Positions 7,508-16,400 are shown, numbered from the stretch's first letter. The stretch: DNA of 64,000 bases from Streptomyces toxytricini (GCF_014649915.1 NZ_BMTY01000013.1:171747-235746), one strand, 5' to 3'. Translations and numbers: made by a program. The notes: a model not told the origin generated them from the letters alone.

Positions 7508-9136
7508 CTGACCGTCCACACGCTCAATGCACTCCTGCTCGCCTGCTCGCTCGTGCTGCTCGTCGCCGTGGCGGCGGTGCGCCTCTCCTCGCGCAGCGGC
7601 CTTCCCAGCCTGCTCATCTACCTCGGCATCGGCATCGCCATGGGGCAGGACGGCATAGGCAACATCGCCTTCGACAATGCCGAGCTGACCCAGGTCATCG
7701 GATACGCGGCCCTCGTCGTGATCCTCGCCGAGGGCGGTCTCGGCACGAAGTGGAAGCAGATGGGACCGGCGCTGCCGGCGGCGGCCATGCTGTCGCTGGC
7801 CGGCGTCGCGGTGAGCGTGGGCGTGACGGCGGCGGGGGCGCACTACCTGGTCGGGCTGGAGTGGCGGCAGGCCCTGCTGATCGGCGCGGTCGTCTCCTCG
7901 ACCGACGCGGCGGCCGTCTTCTCGGTGCTGCGGAAGGTTCCGCTGCCCTCCCGGATCACGGGCGTGCTGGAAGCGGAGTCCGGTTTCAACGACGCGCCCG
8001 TCGTCATCCTGGTCGTCGCGCTGTCGGCGGCGGAGCCCGTCCACGCCTGGTACGTCCTGGTCGGCGAGATCGCGCTGGAGCTGGCCATCGGCGCGGCGAT
8101 CGGCCTCGCCGTCGGCTTCCTCGGCGCGTACGGGCTGCGGCACGTGGCGCTGCCCGCCTCGGGCCTGTACCCGATCGCCGTCATGGCGATCGCGGTGTCC
8201 GCGTACGCGGCCGGGGCGATGGCGCACGGCTCGGGCTTCCTCGCCGTGTACCTGGCGGCCGTGGTGCTGGGGAACGCGAAGCTGCCGCACTGGCCGGCCA
8301 CGCGCGGGTTCGCGGACGGGCTCGGCTGGATCGCCCAGATCGGCATGTTCGTCCTGCTCGGGCTGCTCGTCACGCCGCACGAGCTGGCCGGGGACTTCTG
8401 GCCGGCGGTGGTCATCGGCCTGGTGCTGACGATGGTGGCGCGGCCGCTGTCGGTGTTCGCGAGCCTGCTGCCGTTCGGGCTGCCCTGGCAGGAGAAGGCC
8501 CTGATGTCGTGGGCGGGCCTGCGCGGCGCCGTCCCCATCATCCTGGCGACGATCCCACTGGTGACGGGCATCGAGGGCAGCGACCGCGTCTTCAACATCG
8601 TCTTCGTGCTGGTCGTCGTCTACACGCTGGTCCAGGGGCCGACCCTGCCCTGGGTGGCGCGGAAGCTGAACATCGGCGCCGGCGACGAGACGGCCGCCGA
8701 CCTGGGCATCGAGTCCGCCCCGCTGGAGAAGCTGCGCGGGCACCTGCTGTCCTTCTCCATCCCTGCGGCCTCGCGGATGCACGGCGTCGAGGTGAGCGAG
8801 CTGCGGCTGCCGCCGGGCGCCTCGGTGACGCTCGTGGTCCGGGACTCCGAGAGCTTCGTGCCGCTGCCGTCGACGGTGCTGCGGCGCGGGGACGAGCTGC
8901 TGGTCGTGGCCACGGACCCGGTGCGGGACGCGGCGGAGGCGCGGCTGCGGGCGGTCGCCCGGGGCGGCAAGCTGGCCGGATGGCTGGGGACGGGGAACGG
9001 AACCGGCCACGGGGCCGGACGCCGAGCGGGGCACGGGCACAGGCCTGGGCACGGATCGGGGCACGGGGGGCACGGATCGGGGCAGGGGGCGCGCCGCCGC
9101 GCCGGACTCCGGCGCCGGCACCGCCCCGGCGGGTGA
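7508..9136 (+). CDS. Cation/proton antiporter, CPA1/NhaP2-like with TrkA-C domain
   Basis: A multi-spanning antiporter: about twelve hydrophobic segments, with EGGLGTKWK, SSTDAAAVFSVLRKV and ESGFNDAPVVILV matching the ion-binding region of K+/H+ (NhaP2/CvrA) exchangers. A cytoplasmic TrkA-C-like domain follows (SIPAASRMHGVEVSELRLP onward, about 410-490). I chose CTG at 7508 because GAGGGAGGG lies just upstream; a TTG at 7490 is in frame. The last 50 residues are odd: a Gly/His/Arg tail encoded by short GC-rich direct repeats (about 8995-9090). The region before the gene (7274-7507) carries the divergent promoters with the acylase gene. Confidence 0.88.
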   Translation: MTVHTLNALLLACSLVLLVAVAAVRLSSRSGLPSLLIYLGIGIAMGQDGIGNIAFDNAELTQVIGYAALVVILAEGGLGTKWKQMGPALPAAAMLSLAGVAVSVGVTAAGAHYLVGLEWRQALLIGAVVSSTDAAAVFSVLRKVPLPSRITGVLEAESGFNDAPVVILVVALSAAEPVHAWYVLVGEIALELAIGAAIGLAVGFLGAYGLRHVALPASGLYPIAVMAIAVSAYAAGAMAHGSGFLAVYLAAVVLGNAKLPHWPATRGFADGLGWIAQIGMFVLLGLLVTPHELAGDFWPAVVIGLVLTMVARPLSVFASLLPFGLPWQEKALMSWAGLRGAVPIILATIPLVTGIEGSDRVFNIVFVLVVVYTLVQGPTLPWVARKLNIGAGDETAADLGIESAPLEKLRGHLLSFSIPAASRMHGVEVSELRLPPGASVTLVVRDSESFVPLPSTVLRRGDELLVVATDPVRDAAEARLRAVARGGKLAGWLGTGNGTGHGAGRRAGHGHRPGHGSGHGGHGSGQGARRRAGLRRRHRPGG

Positions 9137-9557
9137 CCCGGGCGGGGGTGGCGCGGCGCCTCGTTTCGAGGGGGTCGGGGTGCCCGTACGACATTGAACG
9201 GCGCTCAAATTCGGCCATTTTCGATGGATTATGAAGGGCTTTGCCCTTATCCCATGGTCCACGGAGGGTGAAGTTCCACTTAATCGCAAGCAAAGGCACG
9301 ATTTGTCAGCGGAATCACAGGGCGTAGTAGCGGAGCTGCCTGTACCATAAAGGCACACCACATCGAACCAACTCTGCCTGATGCAGAGCTGGCGCGACCG
9401 CAAAGCGGCCGTGGCTGCCCCCGCAGTGGGCGCCCAGGTATCACTCGGTTCTGCGCAAGAGGACAGCTCTCGGGGCTCCTACGTACGGGTGCGGCCGCTC
9501 ACCAGCGAAACACCTCCGCAGACCGGGAGCTCTACCAGGCAGCGGAAAGGCCAGGCC
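9137..9557. other. 421-base intergenic region with an AT-richer island
   Basis: No convincing gene is present. Bases about 9190-9380 are clearly richer in A/T than the surroundings and lack third-position GC bias, which fits a promoter or regulatory leader. An ATG at 9381 opens 59 codons in frame with the following MFS gene, but that stretch does not look like a transporter N-terminus. It could be transcribed leader or a small RNA; nothing more specific is visible. Confidence 0.5.
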
Positions 9558-10868
9558 GTGACATCCGCGGTCACGACCGACACGTCCGCCCGACCCGGTT
9601 ACGGACAGCTCCTGCGCACTCCCGGCGCCCTCGGCTTCGTCCTCCCGGGGTTCGCCGCCCGCCTCCCCTTCGGCATGCTGACGATCAGCATCCTGCTGCT
9701 GGTGCAGCACACCACCGGCTCGTACGCGAGCGCCGGCATCGTCTCCGCCGTCACCGGCATATCCATGGCGCTGTTCGCCCCGGTCATGGGCTCCCTCACC
9801 GACCGCCACGGCCAGAGCGCCGTGCTCGTCCCGGGCGTCCTCGCGCACGCCGCCGCCGTCGCCGGGCTCGTCGCCCTCGCACTGACCGGCGCCCCGCTGT
9901 GGGCGCTCGCCGCGGCAGCCGTTCCGACCGGTGCCTCCGTGCCGCAGGTCGGCCCCATGGTGCGGGCCCGCTGGGCCGCCCGCCTGGAGGGCTCGCCGCT
10001 GCTGCCGACCGCCGCCGCGTTCGAGTCGGTCACCGACGAGTTCACCTTCGTCGTCGGCCCCGTCCTGGCCACCGCCCTGTGCACCGGCGTCCACCCGGCC
10101 GCCGGCCTGGCCACCGAGGCCGTACTGACCCTCGCCGGCGGCCTCGTCTTCGCCGCCCGCCGCGCCTCCCAGCCCCGTGCGCACGCTCGCCACGAGGCCG
10201 GCGCCGTCCGCCGCGGCTCGGCGCTGGCCCACCCCGGCCTGCGCGTCCTGATCGCCGCCTTCCTCGGCATCGGCGCCGTCTTCGGCGGCATGCAGGTCTC
10301 CCTGGCCGCCTTCTCCAACGAGATCGGCAACCCGGGCGCGAACGGTCTGCTCTACGGCGTCTTCGCCGCCGGCAACATGATCGCGGGCATCGCCTGCGGT
10401 GCCATCGCCTGGAAGATCGGCCCCCGCCGCCGCCTGCTGCTCGGGTACGCCGGCCTGACCGCGGCCGCGTCCGTGCTGTGGACCGCCGACTCCGCGATCC
10501 TGCTCGGCGGGCTCGGCCTCCTCGTCGGCCTGTGCATCGCCCCCGCCCTGATCACCGGCTACACCATGGTCGAGGCGCTCGTCCCGGCGAACACCCGGAC
10601 CGAGGCCTTCACCTGGCTCACCGGCGCCGTCGCCTTCGGCCAGGCCGTGGCCGTGATCGTGGCCGGCAACCTGACGGACTCGCACGGCTCCGCCTACGGC
10701 TTCCTCGTCCCGATGGCCGGCACCGCCCTGGCCTTCGCCACCCTGGTCGCCCTGCGCGCCAAGCTGGCACCCAAGGCCCCGAGCCGGGTCGTCGGCGCAT
10801 CAGCGACCCGCACCGACGCCGCCGAAGGGCGTGGCGTGGGTCACCGCACGCCGGTGACGGTGGACTGA
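9558..10868 (+). CDS. MFS transporter (12-TM efflux type)
   Basis: A 436-residue major facilitator of normal 12-TM length. Segments such as GFVLPGFAARLPFGMLTISILLL and FLGIGAVFGGMQVSLAAFS alternate with short polar loops, and the first cytoplasmic loop reads GSLTDRHGQSAV, a variant of motif A. The GTG at 9558 is used because GCGGAAAGG precedes it and the protein then starts like relatives (VTSAVTTDTSARPGYGQLL). It is likely a drug or metabolite exporter; the substrate is unknown. It stands alone, with a long upstream region. Confidence 0.88.
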   Translation: MTSAVTTDTSARPGYGQLLRTPGALGFVLPGFAARLPFGMLTISILLLVQHTTGSYASAGIVSAVTGISMALFAPVMGSLTDRHGQSAVLVPGVLAHAAAVAGLVALALTGAPLWALAAAAVPTGASVPQVGPMVRARWAARLEGSPLLPTAAAFESVTDEFTFVVGPVLATALCTGVHPAAGLATEAVLTLAGGLVFAARRASQPRAHARHEAGAVRRGSALAHPGLRVLIAAFLGIGAVFGGMQVSLAAFSNEIGNPGANGLLYGVFAAGNMIAGIACGAIAWKIGPRRRLLLGYAGLTAAASVLWTADSAILLGGLGLLVGLCIAPALITGYTMVEALVPANTRTEAFTWLTGAVAFGQAVAVIVAGNLTDSHGSAYGFLVPMAGTALAFATLVALRAKLAPKAPSRVVGASATRTDAAEGRGVGHRTPVTVD

Positions 10869-10935
10869 TCGGACGGAATGCGTCACCATGGAGCATCGTT
10901 AGCACTCATCGAGTCAGAGTGCCAGGAGGAAATTC

Positions 10936-11205
10936 GTGCCGACCTACCAGTACCAGTGCACCGAGTGCGGTGAGGGCCTTGAGGCCGTGCAGAAGTTCAC
11001 CGACGAGGCGCTGACCGAGTGCCCGAGCTGCCAGGGACGTCTGAAGAAGGTGTTCTCCGCGGTCGGCATCGTCTTCAAGGGATCCGGTTTCTACCGCAAC
11101 GACAGCCGCGGCGCCTCGTCGAGCAGCACCCCGGCCTCCACGCCGAAGCCGGCCGCCGCCGCTCCGGCCGCGTCGTCGAGCAGCAGCTCCACCTCGGCCG
11201 CCTGA
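10936..11205 (+). CDS. FmdB-family zinc ribbon protein
   Basis: An 89-residue protein whose first half is the FmdB/CxxC regulatory domain: MPTYQYQCTECG with a zinc ribbon formed by Cys8, Cys11, Cys29 and Cys32. The second half, after GFYRND, is a low-complexity Ser/Ala/Pro tail. FmdB proteins are widespread and small and their role is not settled; regulation has been proposed. GTG at 10936 follows GGAGGAAATTC, an excellent ribosome site. A terminator separates it from mtnP. Confidence 0.93.
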   Translation: MPTYQYQCTECGEGLEAVQKFTDEALTECPSCQGRLKKVFSAVGIVFKGSGFYRNDSRGASSSSTPASTPKPAAAAPAASSSSSSTSAA

Positions 11206-11224
11206 TCCCGCCCCATGCCTTGCG

Positions 11225-11256
11225 AGGCCCCGCCGCCCTTCCGGCCGGCGGGGCCT
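11225..11256 (+). terminator. Hairpin terminator after the fmdB-like gene
   Basis: Perfect 11-bp stem AGGCCCCGCCG/CGGCGGGGCCT (11225-11235 with 11246-11256) and a 10-base loop, followed by TCCG. It lies 20 bases past the FmdB stop. The T-tract is short, as usual in this genus. Confidence 0.7.
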
Positions 11257-11270
11257 TCCGCATGCCCCGT

Positions 11271-11276
11271 TAGGGT
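11271..11276 (+). promoter_or_regulatory. -10 element of mtnP, leaderless promoter
   Basis: TAGGGT ends six bases before the ATG at 11283, and there is no Shine-Dalgarno sequence in the gap. As at galU, this spacing suggests transcription starts at or next to the initiation codon. The -35 is unclear. Confidence 0.45.
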
Positions 11277-11282
11277 GACCGC

Positions 11283-12116
11283 ATGACTGACGCAGAGATC
11301 GGTGTGATCGGCGGATCCGGCTTCTACTCCTTCCTGGAGGACGTGACCGAGGTCCGGGTGGACACCCCGTACGGGGCCCCGAGCGACTCCCTCTTCCTCG
11401 GCGAGCTGGCCGGACGCAAGATCGCCTTCCTGCCCCGCCACGGCCGGGGCCACAAGGTCCCGCCGCACCGCATCAACTACCGGGCCAACCTGTGGGCGCT
11501 GCGCGCGGCCGGCGTCCGCCAGGTGCTCGGGCCCTGCGCGGTCGGCGGGCTGCGCGCCGAGTACGGGCCGGGGACGCTCCTGGTCCCCGACCAGCTGGTG
11601 GACCGTACGAAGTCGCGCACGCAGACCTTCTTCGACGGCGAGCCCCTGCCCGACGGGTCCGTCCCGAACGTCGTGCACACCACCTTCGCCGACCCCTACT
11701 GCCCGGCCGGCCGGGCGGTGGCCCTGGCCGCGGCGCGCGGCCGCGGCTGGGAGCCGGTGGACGGCGGCACGATGGTCGTGGTCGAGGGGCCGCGGTTCTC
11801 CACGCGCGCCGAATCGCAGTGGCACGCGGCGATGGGCTGGTCCGTGGTGGGCATGACGGGCCACCCGGAGGCCGTCCTCGCCCGCGAGCTGGGCCTCTGC
11901 TACACGTCGATGGCGCTGGTCACGGACTTGGACGCGGGCGCGGAGACCGGCGAGGGCGTCTCGCACACCGAGGTGCTCCGGGTCTTCGGCGAGAACGTCG
12001 GCCGGCTGCGCGAGGTCCTCTTCGACGCGGTGGCGGCGCTGCCGGCGACGGAGTCCCGCGACTGCCTGTGCACGCACGCGCACGACGGCTGGGACCTGGG
12101 GATCGAGCTGCCGTGA
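11283..12116 (+). CDS. mtnP: S-methyl-5'-thioadenosine phosphorylase
   Basis: A 277-residue type II nucleoside phosphorylase. It cleaves 5'-methylthioadenosine with phosphate to adenine and methylthioribose-1-phosphate in methionine and polyamine salvage. The phosphate loop GVIGGSGFYSF is at 7-17; PRHGRGHKVPPHRINYRANL and VVEGPRFSTRAES, with the family's purine/ribose contacts, follow. MTGHPEAVLARELGLCYTS lies in the C-terminal half. Length is normal. A purine nucleoside phosphorylase of the same fold is the only alternative. Confidence 0.93.
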   Translation: MTDAEIGVIGGSGFYSFLEDVTEVRVDTPYGAPSDSLFLGELAGRKIAFLPRHGRGHKVPPHRINYRANLWALRAAGVRQVLGPCAVGGLRAEYGPGTLLVPDQLVDRTKSRTQTFFDGEPLPDGSVPNVVHTTFADPYCPAGRAVALAAARGRGWEPVDGGTMVVVEGPRFSTRAESQWHAAMGWSVVGMTGHPEAVLARELGLCYTSMALVTDLDAGAETGEGVSHTEVLRVFGENVGRLREVLFDAVAALPATESRDCLCTHAHDGWDLGIELP

Positions 12117-12323
12117 CCCGGCTGCCGTAAGGGGGGACGGGCGTACGCGGCTGCGCACGCGCGCCGGGCCGGACCCGGCCGGGCACTCGGGAGGGTGATG
12201 GGGCCGTCCACAAACCCGGGACCGTCCACAGGCCCGGGCGGGGCCGGCCGGGGAGGCGGATGGTGGGGGTGTCCGGACGCCGGGTCCGGACCCCGCGAAC
12301 CCGACCTCTTGGTGGTGGCAGCC

Positions 12324-12863
12324 ATGTCCTCCGACACCCTCGACGCCTTCCTCTCCCCCTGCCCGCCCGCGCCGTCGTGCCCGCCCGCGCGGCGGGTGCC
12401 CGCCTTCGCGCCGCTGCGGGTCGGCCCCGGCCGCTACCGGCTGCGCCCGGTCCTGCGCCGGCGGCGGCGCACCGCCTCCGGGGCGCTGGCCCTGATCGCG
12501 GCGGTGCTCGCGGTGGCGGGCGGCGGCCAGGCCGCCCAGGCCTCCCGGGGAGCGTCCCCGCCGGCGGCGGGACCCCCTCCCGCGGCGGTGCGGATGGTGT
12601 CGGCGCCGGTGCGCATCGCCGACGCGGCGACCGTACGGCTGCTGCGCCCGGGCGACCGGGTGGACGTGGTCGCGGCGGAACGGGCGGGGCCGCCCCGGCT
12701 GGTCGCGGCGGGGGCCCGGGTCGCCCGGGTGCCCGCCCCCGAGCAGGAGGCGGGGGCGGCCGGGGACGGCGGGGCGCTGGTGGTGCTGTCGGTGCCCCGG
12801 GACACCGCGCGGGAGCTGGTGGGGGCGGCGGCCACGGCCCGGCTGGCGGTGGCGCTGTGCTGA
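12324..12863 (+). CDS. SAF-domain protein, CpaB/RcpC-like
   Basis: A 179-residue protein with a Pro/Cys-rich N-terminus, a basic stretch (LRPVLRRRRRT), one membrane segment at about 51-68 and a small SAF-like domain (VSAPVRIADAATVRLLRPGDRVDVVAA, about 91-117). This architecture resembles actinobacterial CpaB/RcpC proteins tied to Flp pilus assembly, but no other pilus gene is nearby. ATG 12324 is chosen; upstream in-frame codons are low complexity and only a weak GGTGGTGG precedes it. It sits upstream of mscL in the same direction. Function is inferred from the domain only. Confidence 0.75.
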   Translation: MSSDTLDAFLSPCPPAPSCPPARRVPAFAPLRVGPGRYRLRPVLRRRRRTASGALALIAAVLAVAGGGQAAQASRGASPPAAGPPPAAVRMVSAPVRIADAATVRLLRPGDRVDVVAAERAGPPRLVAAGARVARVPAPEQEAGAAGDGGALVVLSVPRDTARELVGAAATARLAVALC

Positions 12864-13004
12864 GGCGGCCGGGCGTGGCGAATCGGACTGGAGTGCCGTC
12901 GATCCACCGCGGACGGACGCCCGATTGGACACGGCCGTGCCCGACTGCCGTAGCTTTCGGAACCGTTGGCTCCATGTACGGCGGATTCGAGGAAGGGCTC
13001 AGTC

Positions 13005-13505
13005 GTGAGCAAGAACAAGGAAAGCGTCCTGGCGGGCTTCAAGGCCTTCCTGATGCGGGGCAACGTGGTCGACCTGGCCGTCGCGGTGGTCATCGGCGCG
13101 GCGTTCACCAACATCGTGAACTCGGTGGTGAAGGGCATCATCAGCCCGCTGGTCGGGGCGATCGGCACCAAGAGCCTGGACGTCTACTCCTCCTGTCTGA
13201 AGGGCCCGTGCGGGGTCGACGAGAAGGGCGAGGCGATCGGCGTCAACATCCTGTGGGGCTCGGTGCTGAACGCCACCCTGACCTTCCTGATCACGGCGGC
13301 GGTCGTCTACTTCCTGATGGTGCTGCCGATGGCCAAGTACCTGGCCAGGGTGGAGGAGCGCCGCAAGGCCCGCGAGGGTGTGCAGGAGACCATCGAGGTC
13401 ACCGAGCTGGAGGTGCTGAAGGAGATCCGCAACGAGCTGGTCGCCCAGCGCGCCCTGAACGGCGGCGGCTCCGGCACCCCCGGCACCGGCGGTCCGCGCC
13501 TCTAG
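13005..13505 (+). CDS. mscL: Large-conductance mechanosensitive channel MscL
   Basis: A 166-residue MscL, the homopentameric channel that opens under membrane tension to release osmolytes during hypo-osmotic shock. The N-terminal helix and TM1 read GFKAFLMRGNVVDLAVAVVI (11-30). TM2 is at about 90-108, ending in the usual LPMAKYLA, followed by a charged cytoplasmic helix (VEERRKAREG). The extracellular loop contains Cys64 and Cys69, uncommon in MscL. GTG 13005 has GAGGAAGGG upstream. The C-terminal tail is a short Gly-rich extension. It converges with the next small gene with a 4-base gap. Confidence 0.97.
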   Translation: MSKNKESVLAGFKAFLMRGNVVDLAVAVVIGAAFTNIVNSVVKGIISPLVGAIGTKSLDVYSSCLKGPCGVDEKGEAIGVNILWGSVLNATLTFLITAAVVYFLMVLPMAKYLARVEERRKAREGVQETIEVTELEVLKEIRNELVAQRALNGGGSGTPGTGGPRL

Positions 13506-13509
13506 CCCG

Positions 13510-13722
13510 TCACAGGTGGTGGGGCGGCTTCTCGTCGAGGAAGCGGGCCAGGTCGGCCGCGCTCCCGGCGGCGGGCGGCCGCTCCCCCCAGCCGCGGTCG
13601 GTGTCGTCAGAGGACTGCTGGTCCAGCGGGTCGTCGAAGACCAGCCGCGGCTTCGGCTTCTTCGGGGCCGGCTCGGCCGCGGGCTCGGGGCGGCGGTCGC
13701 CGGAGGCGGGGGCGGTGCTCAT
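13510..13722 (-). CDS. Small conserved hypothetical protein
   Basis: A 70-residue protein beginning MSTAPASGDRRPEP and ending LARFLDEKPPHHL. The middle has KKPKPRLVFDDPLD, acidic and basic stretches and no membrane segment, so it is probably cytoplasmic and partly disordered. I do not recognise a named family. The start is uncertain: GGAGG is only one base from the ATG, too close for standard pairing. It lies between convergent mscL and divergent ltrA. Confidence 0.6.
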   Translation of the reverse strand: MSTAPASGDRRPEPAAEPAPKKPKPRLVFDDPLDQQSSDDTDRGWGERPPAAGSAADLARFLDEKPPHHL

Positions 13723-13847
13723 GCCTCCAGGGTACGGCCGGGCCCGGGCGCCCTCCGCGCCCCCGGCGCACGCCCGCCCGGGGCACGCGGGCGCACGCGG
13801 CCGCGCGCCTCGCCTGCCGCCGCTGCCGCGGCTGGTGTCCTGGCGGC

Positions 13848-15002
13848 ATGGCGTACGCACCCATGACCGCCCGCGACCGGGAGGAAGGCCACCGGGCCGC
13901 GACGGCACTGGAGCTGTTCTTCGACCTGTGCTTCGTCGTGGCGGTGGCGCAGGCCGGCCGGCAACTGGTCCACGCCCTCGCCGAGGACCACGCCGCCCAG
14001 GGCGTGACCGGCTACCTGTTCGTCTTCTTCGGCGTCTGGTGGGCGTGGATGAACTTCACCTGGTTCGCCTCCGCCTACGACGTCGACGACGTGCCGTACC
14101 GGATCGCGACCCTCGTGCAGATCTCCGGCGTGCTGATCTACTCGGCGGGCATCCCGCGCGCCTTCAACGACTACGACTGGACCGTCGCCGTCCTCGGCTA
14201 CGTGGTGATGCGCCTGGCGCTGACCGTGCAGTGGCTGCGGGCCGCGGCCGGGGAGAGCGGGCCGGCCCGCCGCTGCGCACTCACCTACGCCGCCGGGCTC
14301 GTCGTCTGCCAGATCGGCTGGGTGGGCCTGCTCGCGGCTCCCGAGTCGGCCCGCCGGTGGCTGTTCCTGGTGCTGGTGGCGGCCGAGCTGCTCGTCCCGG
14401 TCGTCGCCGAGCGGAAGCACCAGACGCCGTGGCACCCGCACCACATCGCCGAGCGGTACGGCCTGTTCACCATCATCGTCCTGGGCGAGAGCATCGCGGC
14501 GAGCACGGTCGCCGTCCAGTCCGCGCTCGACGAGCACGAAGCCCTGGACCTGCTGCTGCCGATCGCGGCGGGCGGACTGCTGCTGGTGTTCTCGGCCTGG
14601 TGGATCTACTTCGCCGTGCCGGCGCACGACCGGCTGCGCACCAACCGCGAGGCGATCCCGTGGGGCTACGGGCACTACGTGATCTTCGCTTCGGCGGCGG
14701 CGATCGGTGCGGGCATCGAGGTGGCCGTCGAGCACGCCGTCGGCAAGGTGCACCTGTCGCAGACGGCGGCCAACCTCGCGGTGACCGTTCCGGCGGCGCT
14801 GTTCCTCGCCTTCGTGTGGCTGCTGCACGCGCGGCACTTCAAGCATGGCGCGGCCCGGCAGCTCACCCTGCCGGTGGCGGCCCTCGCCGTCCTCGCCTGC
14901 GCGTGGACCGGTGCGTACGCGGTGCTGTGGGCCGGGCTGGCCGCGTCGGCGGCGGTCGCGGTCGGCGTGACCTCGGCCCGGTCGGAGCGTTCTGGTGCGT
15001 GA
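13848..15002 (+). CDS. Low temperature requirement protein A (LtrA) family membrane protein
   Basis: A 384-residue integral membrane protein of the LtrA family. The N-terminal hallmark is RAATALELFFDLCFVVAVAQ with WWAWMNFTWFASAYDVDD soon after, and ERYGLFTIIVLGESI lies in the middle. About ten hydrophobic segments are visible. LtrA was named for low-temperature growth in Listeria; the biochemical activity is unknown. The ATG at 13848 has a poor ribosome site. The P450 gene follows 55 bases later in the same direction, so co-transcription is possible. Confidence 0.92.
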   Translation: MAYAPMTARDREEGHRAATALELFFDLCFVVAVAQAGRQLVHALAEDHAAQGVTGYLFVFFGVWWAWMNFTWFASAYDVDDVPYRIATLVQISGVLIYSAGIPRAFNDYDWTVAVLGYVVMRLALTVQWLRAAAGESGPARRCALTYAAGLVVCQIGWVGLLAAPESARRWLFLVLVAAELLVPVVAERKHQTPWHPHHIAERYGLFTIIVLGESIAASTVAVQSALDEHEALDLLLPIAAGGLLLVFSAWWIYFAVPAHDRLRTNREAIPWGYGHYVIFASAAAIGAGIEVAVEHAVGKVHLSQTAANLAVTVPAALFLAFVWLLHARHFKHGAARQLTLPVAALAVLACAWTGAYAVLWAGLAASAAVAVGVTSARSERSGA

Positions 15003-15057
15003 GGAGCGCGCGCGGCGACGGCCGCCGGGGGTGCGCCGGCGACAGGAAGAAGGCGCG

Positions 15058-16332
15058 ATGGAAGTCCCGGTACAGCGGAACGCGGAGGCAGGCGCGGCGG
15101 CGGAGTGCGGGGCGCTCGCCGATCCGGCGTTCTGGCGGCAGCCGCCGCAGGCGCGGCTCGACGCCTTCGCCCGGCTGCGGGCCCTCGGCTCGCCCGTGTA
15201 CGTGCCCGAGGGCCGGGGGCGCGGGCACTGGGCGCTGCTGCGGCACGCGGACGTGCAGGAGGCCAGCCGGCTGCCGAAGGTCTTCGCGAGCGCCCCGGGC
15301 GTCACGACGCCCGAGCCGGCGCGGTGGGTGCGGGCCCTGTTCGGAGATTCGATGGTGAACCTCGACGGCGCGGACCACGCCCGGCTGCGCAAGGTCGTCC
15401 AGCGGGCGTTCACGCCGCGGCTGCTGGCCGCGGCCGAGGCGGACGTCCACGCGGTGGCCGCCCGGATCGTGGACGACGTCCTGGCGGAGCGGCCCGACGA
15501 GTTCGTCTCGGCGGTTTCCTCCCGGCTGCCCCTGGAGGTGATCTGCAACATGATGGGCATCCCGGAGCGGTACCGGCCGGAGATCGCCGACCGGGTCAAC
15601 CACGCCTCGGAGAACATCGGCGTGGAGCGGGGCCTGGCCTCCCGGCTGCGGATGCCGGGGCGGGGGCTGCGCGCGCTGGCCCGCATGCAGCGGATGGTCG
15701 CCGCGATCGGGCGGGAGCGCCGCCGCGATCCCGGCGACGACCTCATCTCCGCGCTGGTCTGTGCGAATGTCGACGGGCAGGCGCTGGGCGCCCGCCAACT
15801 GGGCGCCTTCTTCTCGCTGCTGATGGTCGCGGGGGTGGAGACGACGCGGAACGCGATCACGCACGGACTGAGCCTGCTGACGGACCATCCCGGCCAGCGG
15901 GACCTCCTGCTGGGGGACTTCGAGGCGTACGCGGACGGCGCGGTGGACGAGATGATCCGGCACTCGACGCCGATCATCCAGTTCCGCCGGACGGTCGCCG
16001 CCGAGCACGAGCTGGGCGGCCGCCTGTTCCGGCCGGGCGAGAAGGTGGTGCTGTACTACGCCTCCGCCAACCGGGACGAGGCGGTCTTCCCCGACCCGGA
16101 CGCCTTCGACATCACCCGCTCGCCCAATCCGCACCTGGGCTTCGGCGGCGGCGGACCGCACTTCTGCCTGGGTGCGCACCTGGCCCGGGTGGAGATGAAG
16201 GCGCTGTTCCGGGAGTTGCTGACGCGGCCGGTCGGGCTGCGTGCCGTGGGCCTGCCGGACCTGGCGGGGTCGAACTTCGACAACCGGGTCCGCTCGCTGC
16301 GCTTCGCCTTCGACGCCCCCGGCGACGCCTGA
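15058..16332 (+). CDS. Cytochrome P450 monooxygenase
   Basis: A 424-residue soluble bacterial P450. The I-helix oxygen-activation motif AGVETTRN is at 258-265, the ExxR pair is E298/R301, and the heme-binding loop FGGGGPHFCLGAHLAR has Cys370 as thiolate ligand. The FGGGGPHFC loop and overall layout resemble the CYP124/125/142 group, which hydroxylates sterol side chains or branched lipids, but the substrate cannot be assigned. No ferredoxin or reductase gene is adjacent. ATG 15058 is preferred because AGGAAGAAGG precedes it; 21 extra codons are open upstream but overlap the end of ltrA. Confidence 0.95.
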   Translation: MEVPVQRNAEAGAAAECGALADPAFWRQPPQARLDAFARLRALGSPVYVPEGRGRGHWALLRHADVQEASRLPKVFASAPGVTTPEPARWVRALFGDSMVNLDGADHARLRKVVQRAFTPRLLAAAEADVHAVAARIVDDVLAERPDEFVSAVSSRLPLEVICNMMGIPERYRPEIADRVNHASENIGVERGLASRLRMPGRGLRALARMQRMVAAIGRERRRDPGDDLISALVCANVDGQALGARQLGAFFSLLMVAGVETTRNAITHGLSLLTDHPGQRDLLLGDFEAYADGAVDEMIRHSTPIIQFRRTVAAEHELGGRLFRPGEKVVLYYASANRDEAVFPDPDAFDITRSPNPHLGFGGGGPHFCLGAHLARVEMKALFRELLTRPVGLRAVGLPDLAGSNFDNRVRSLRFAFDAPGDA

Positions 16333-16400
16333 CGCGGCGGCTGCCGGGCGGGCCGCCGCCGGGCCGGACGCCGCCGGCGCCGGGCCGCGTGGGCGGGTGG

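Noticed and set aside
7451..9403. Long minus-strand open frame across the antiporter gene
   Set aside because: Composition is Arg/Gly/Asp-rich shadow translation; the plus-strand frame has clear transporter motifs.
12204..12230. Two CCGTCCACA sequences 18 bases apart resembling DnaA boxes
   Set aside because: Both differ from TTGTCCACA at the first two bases, only two copies occur, and no replication gene is near.
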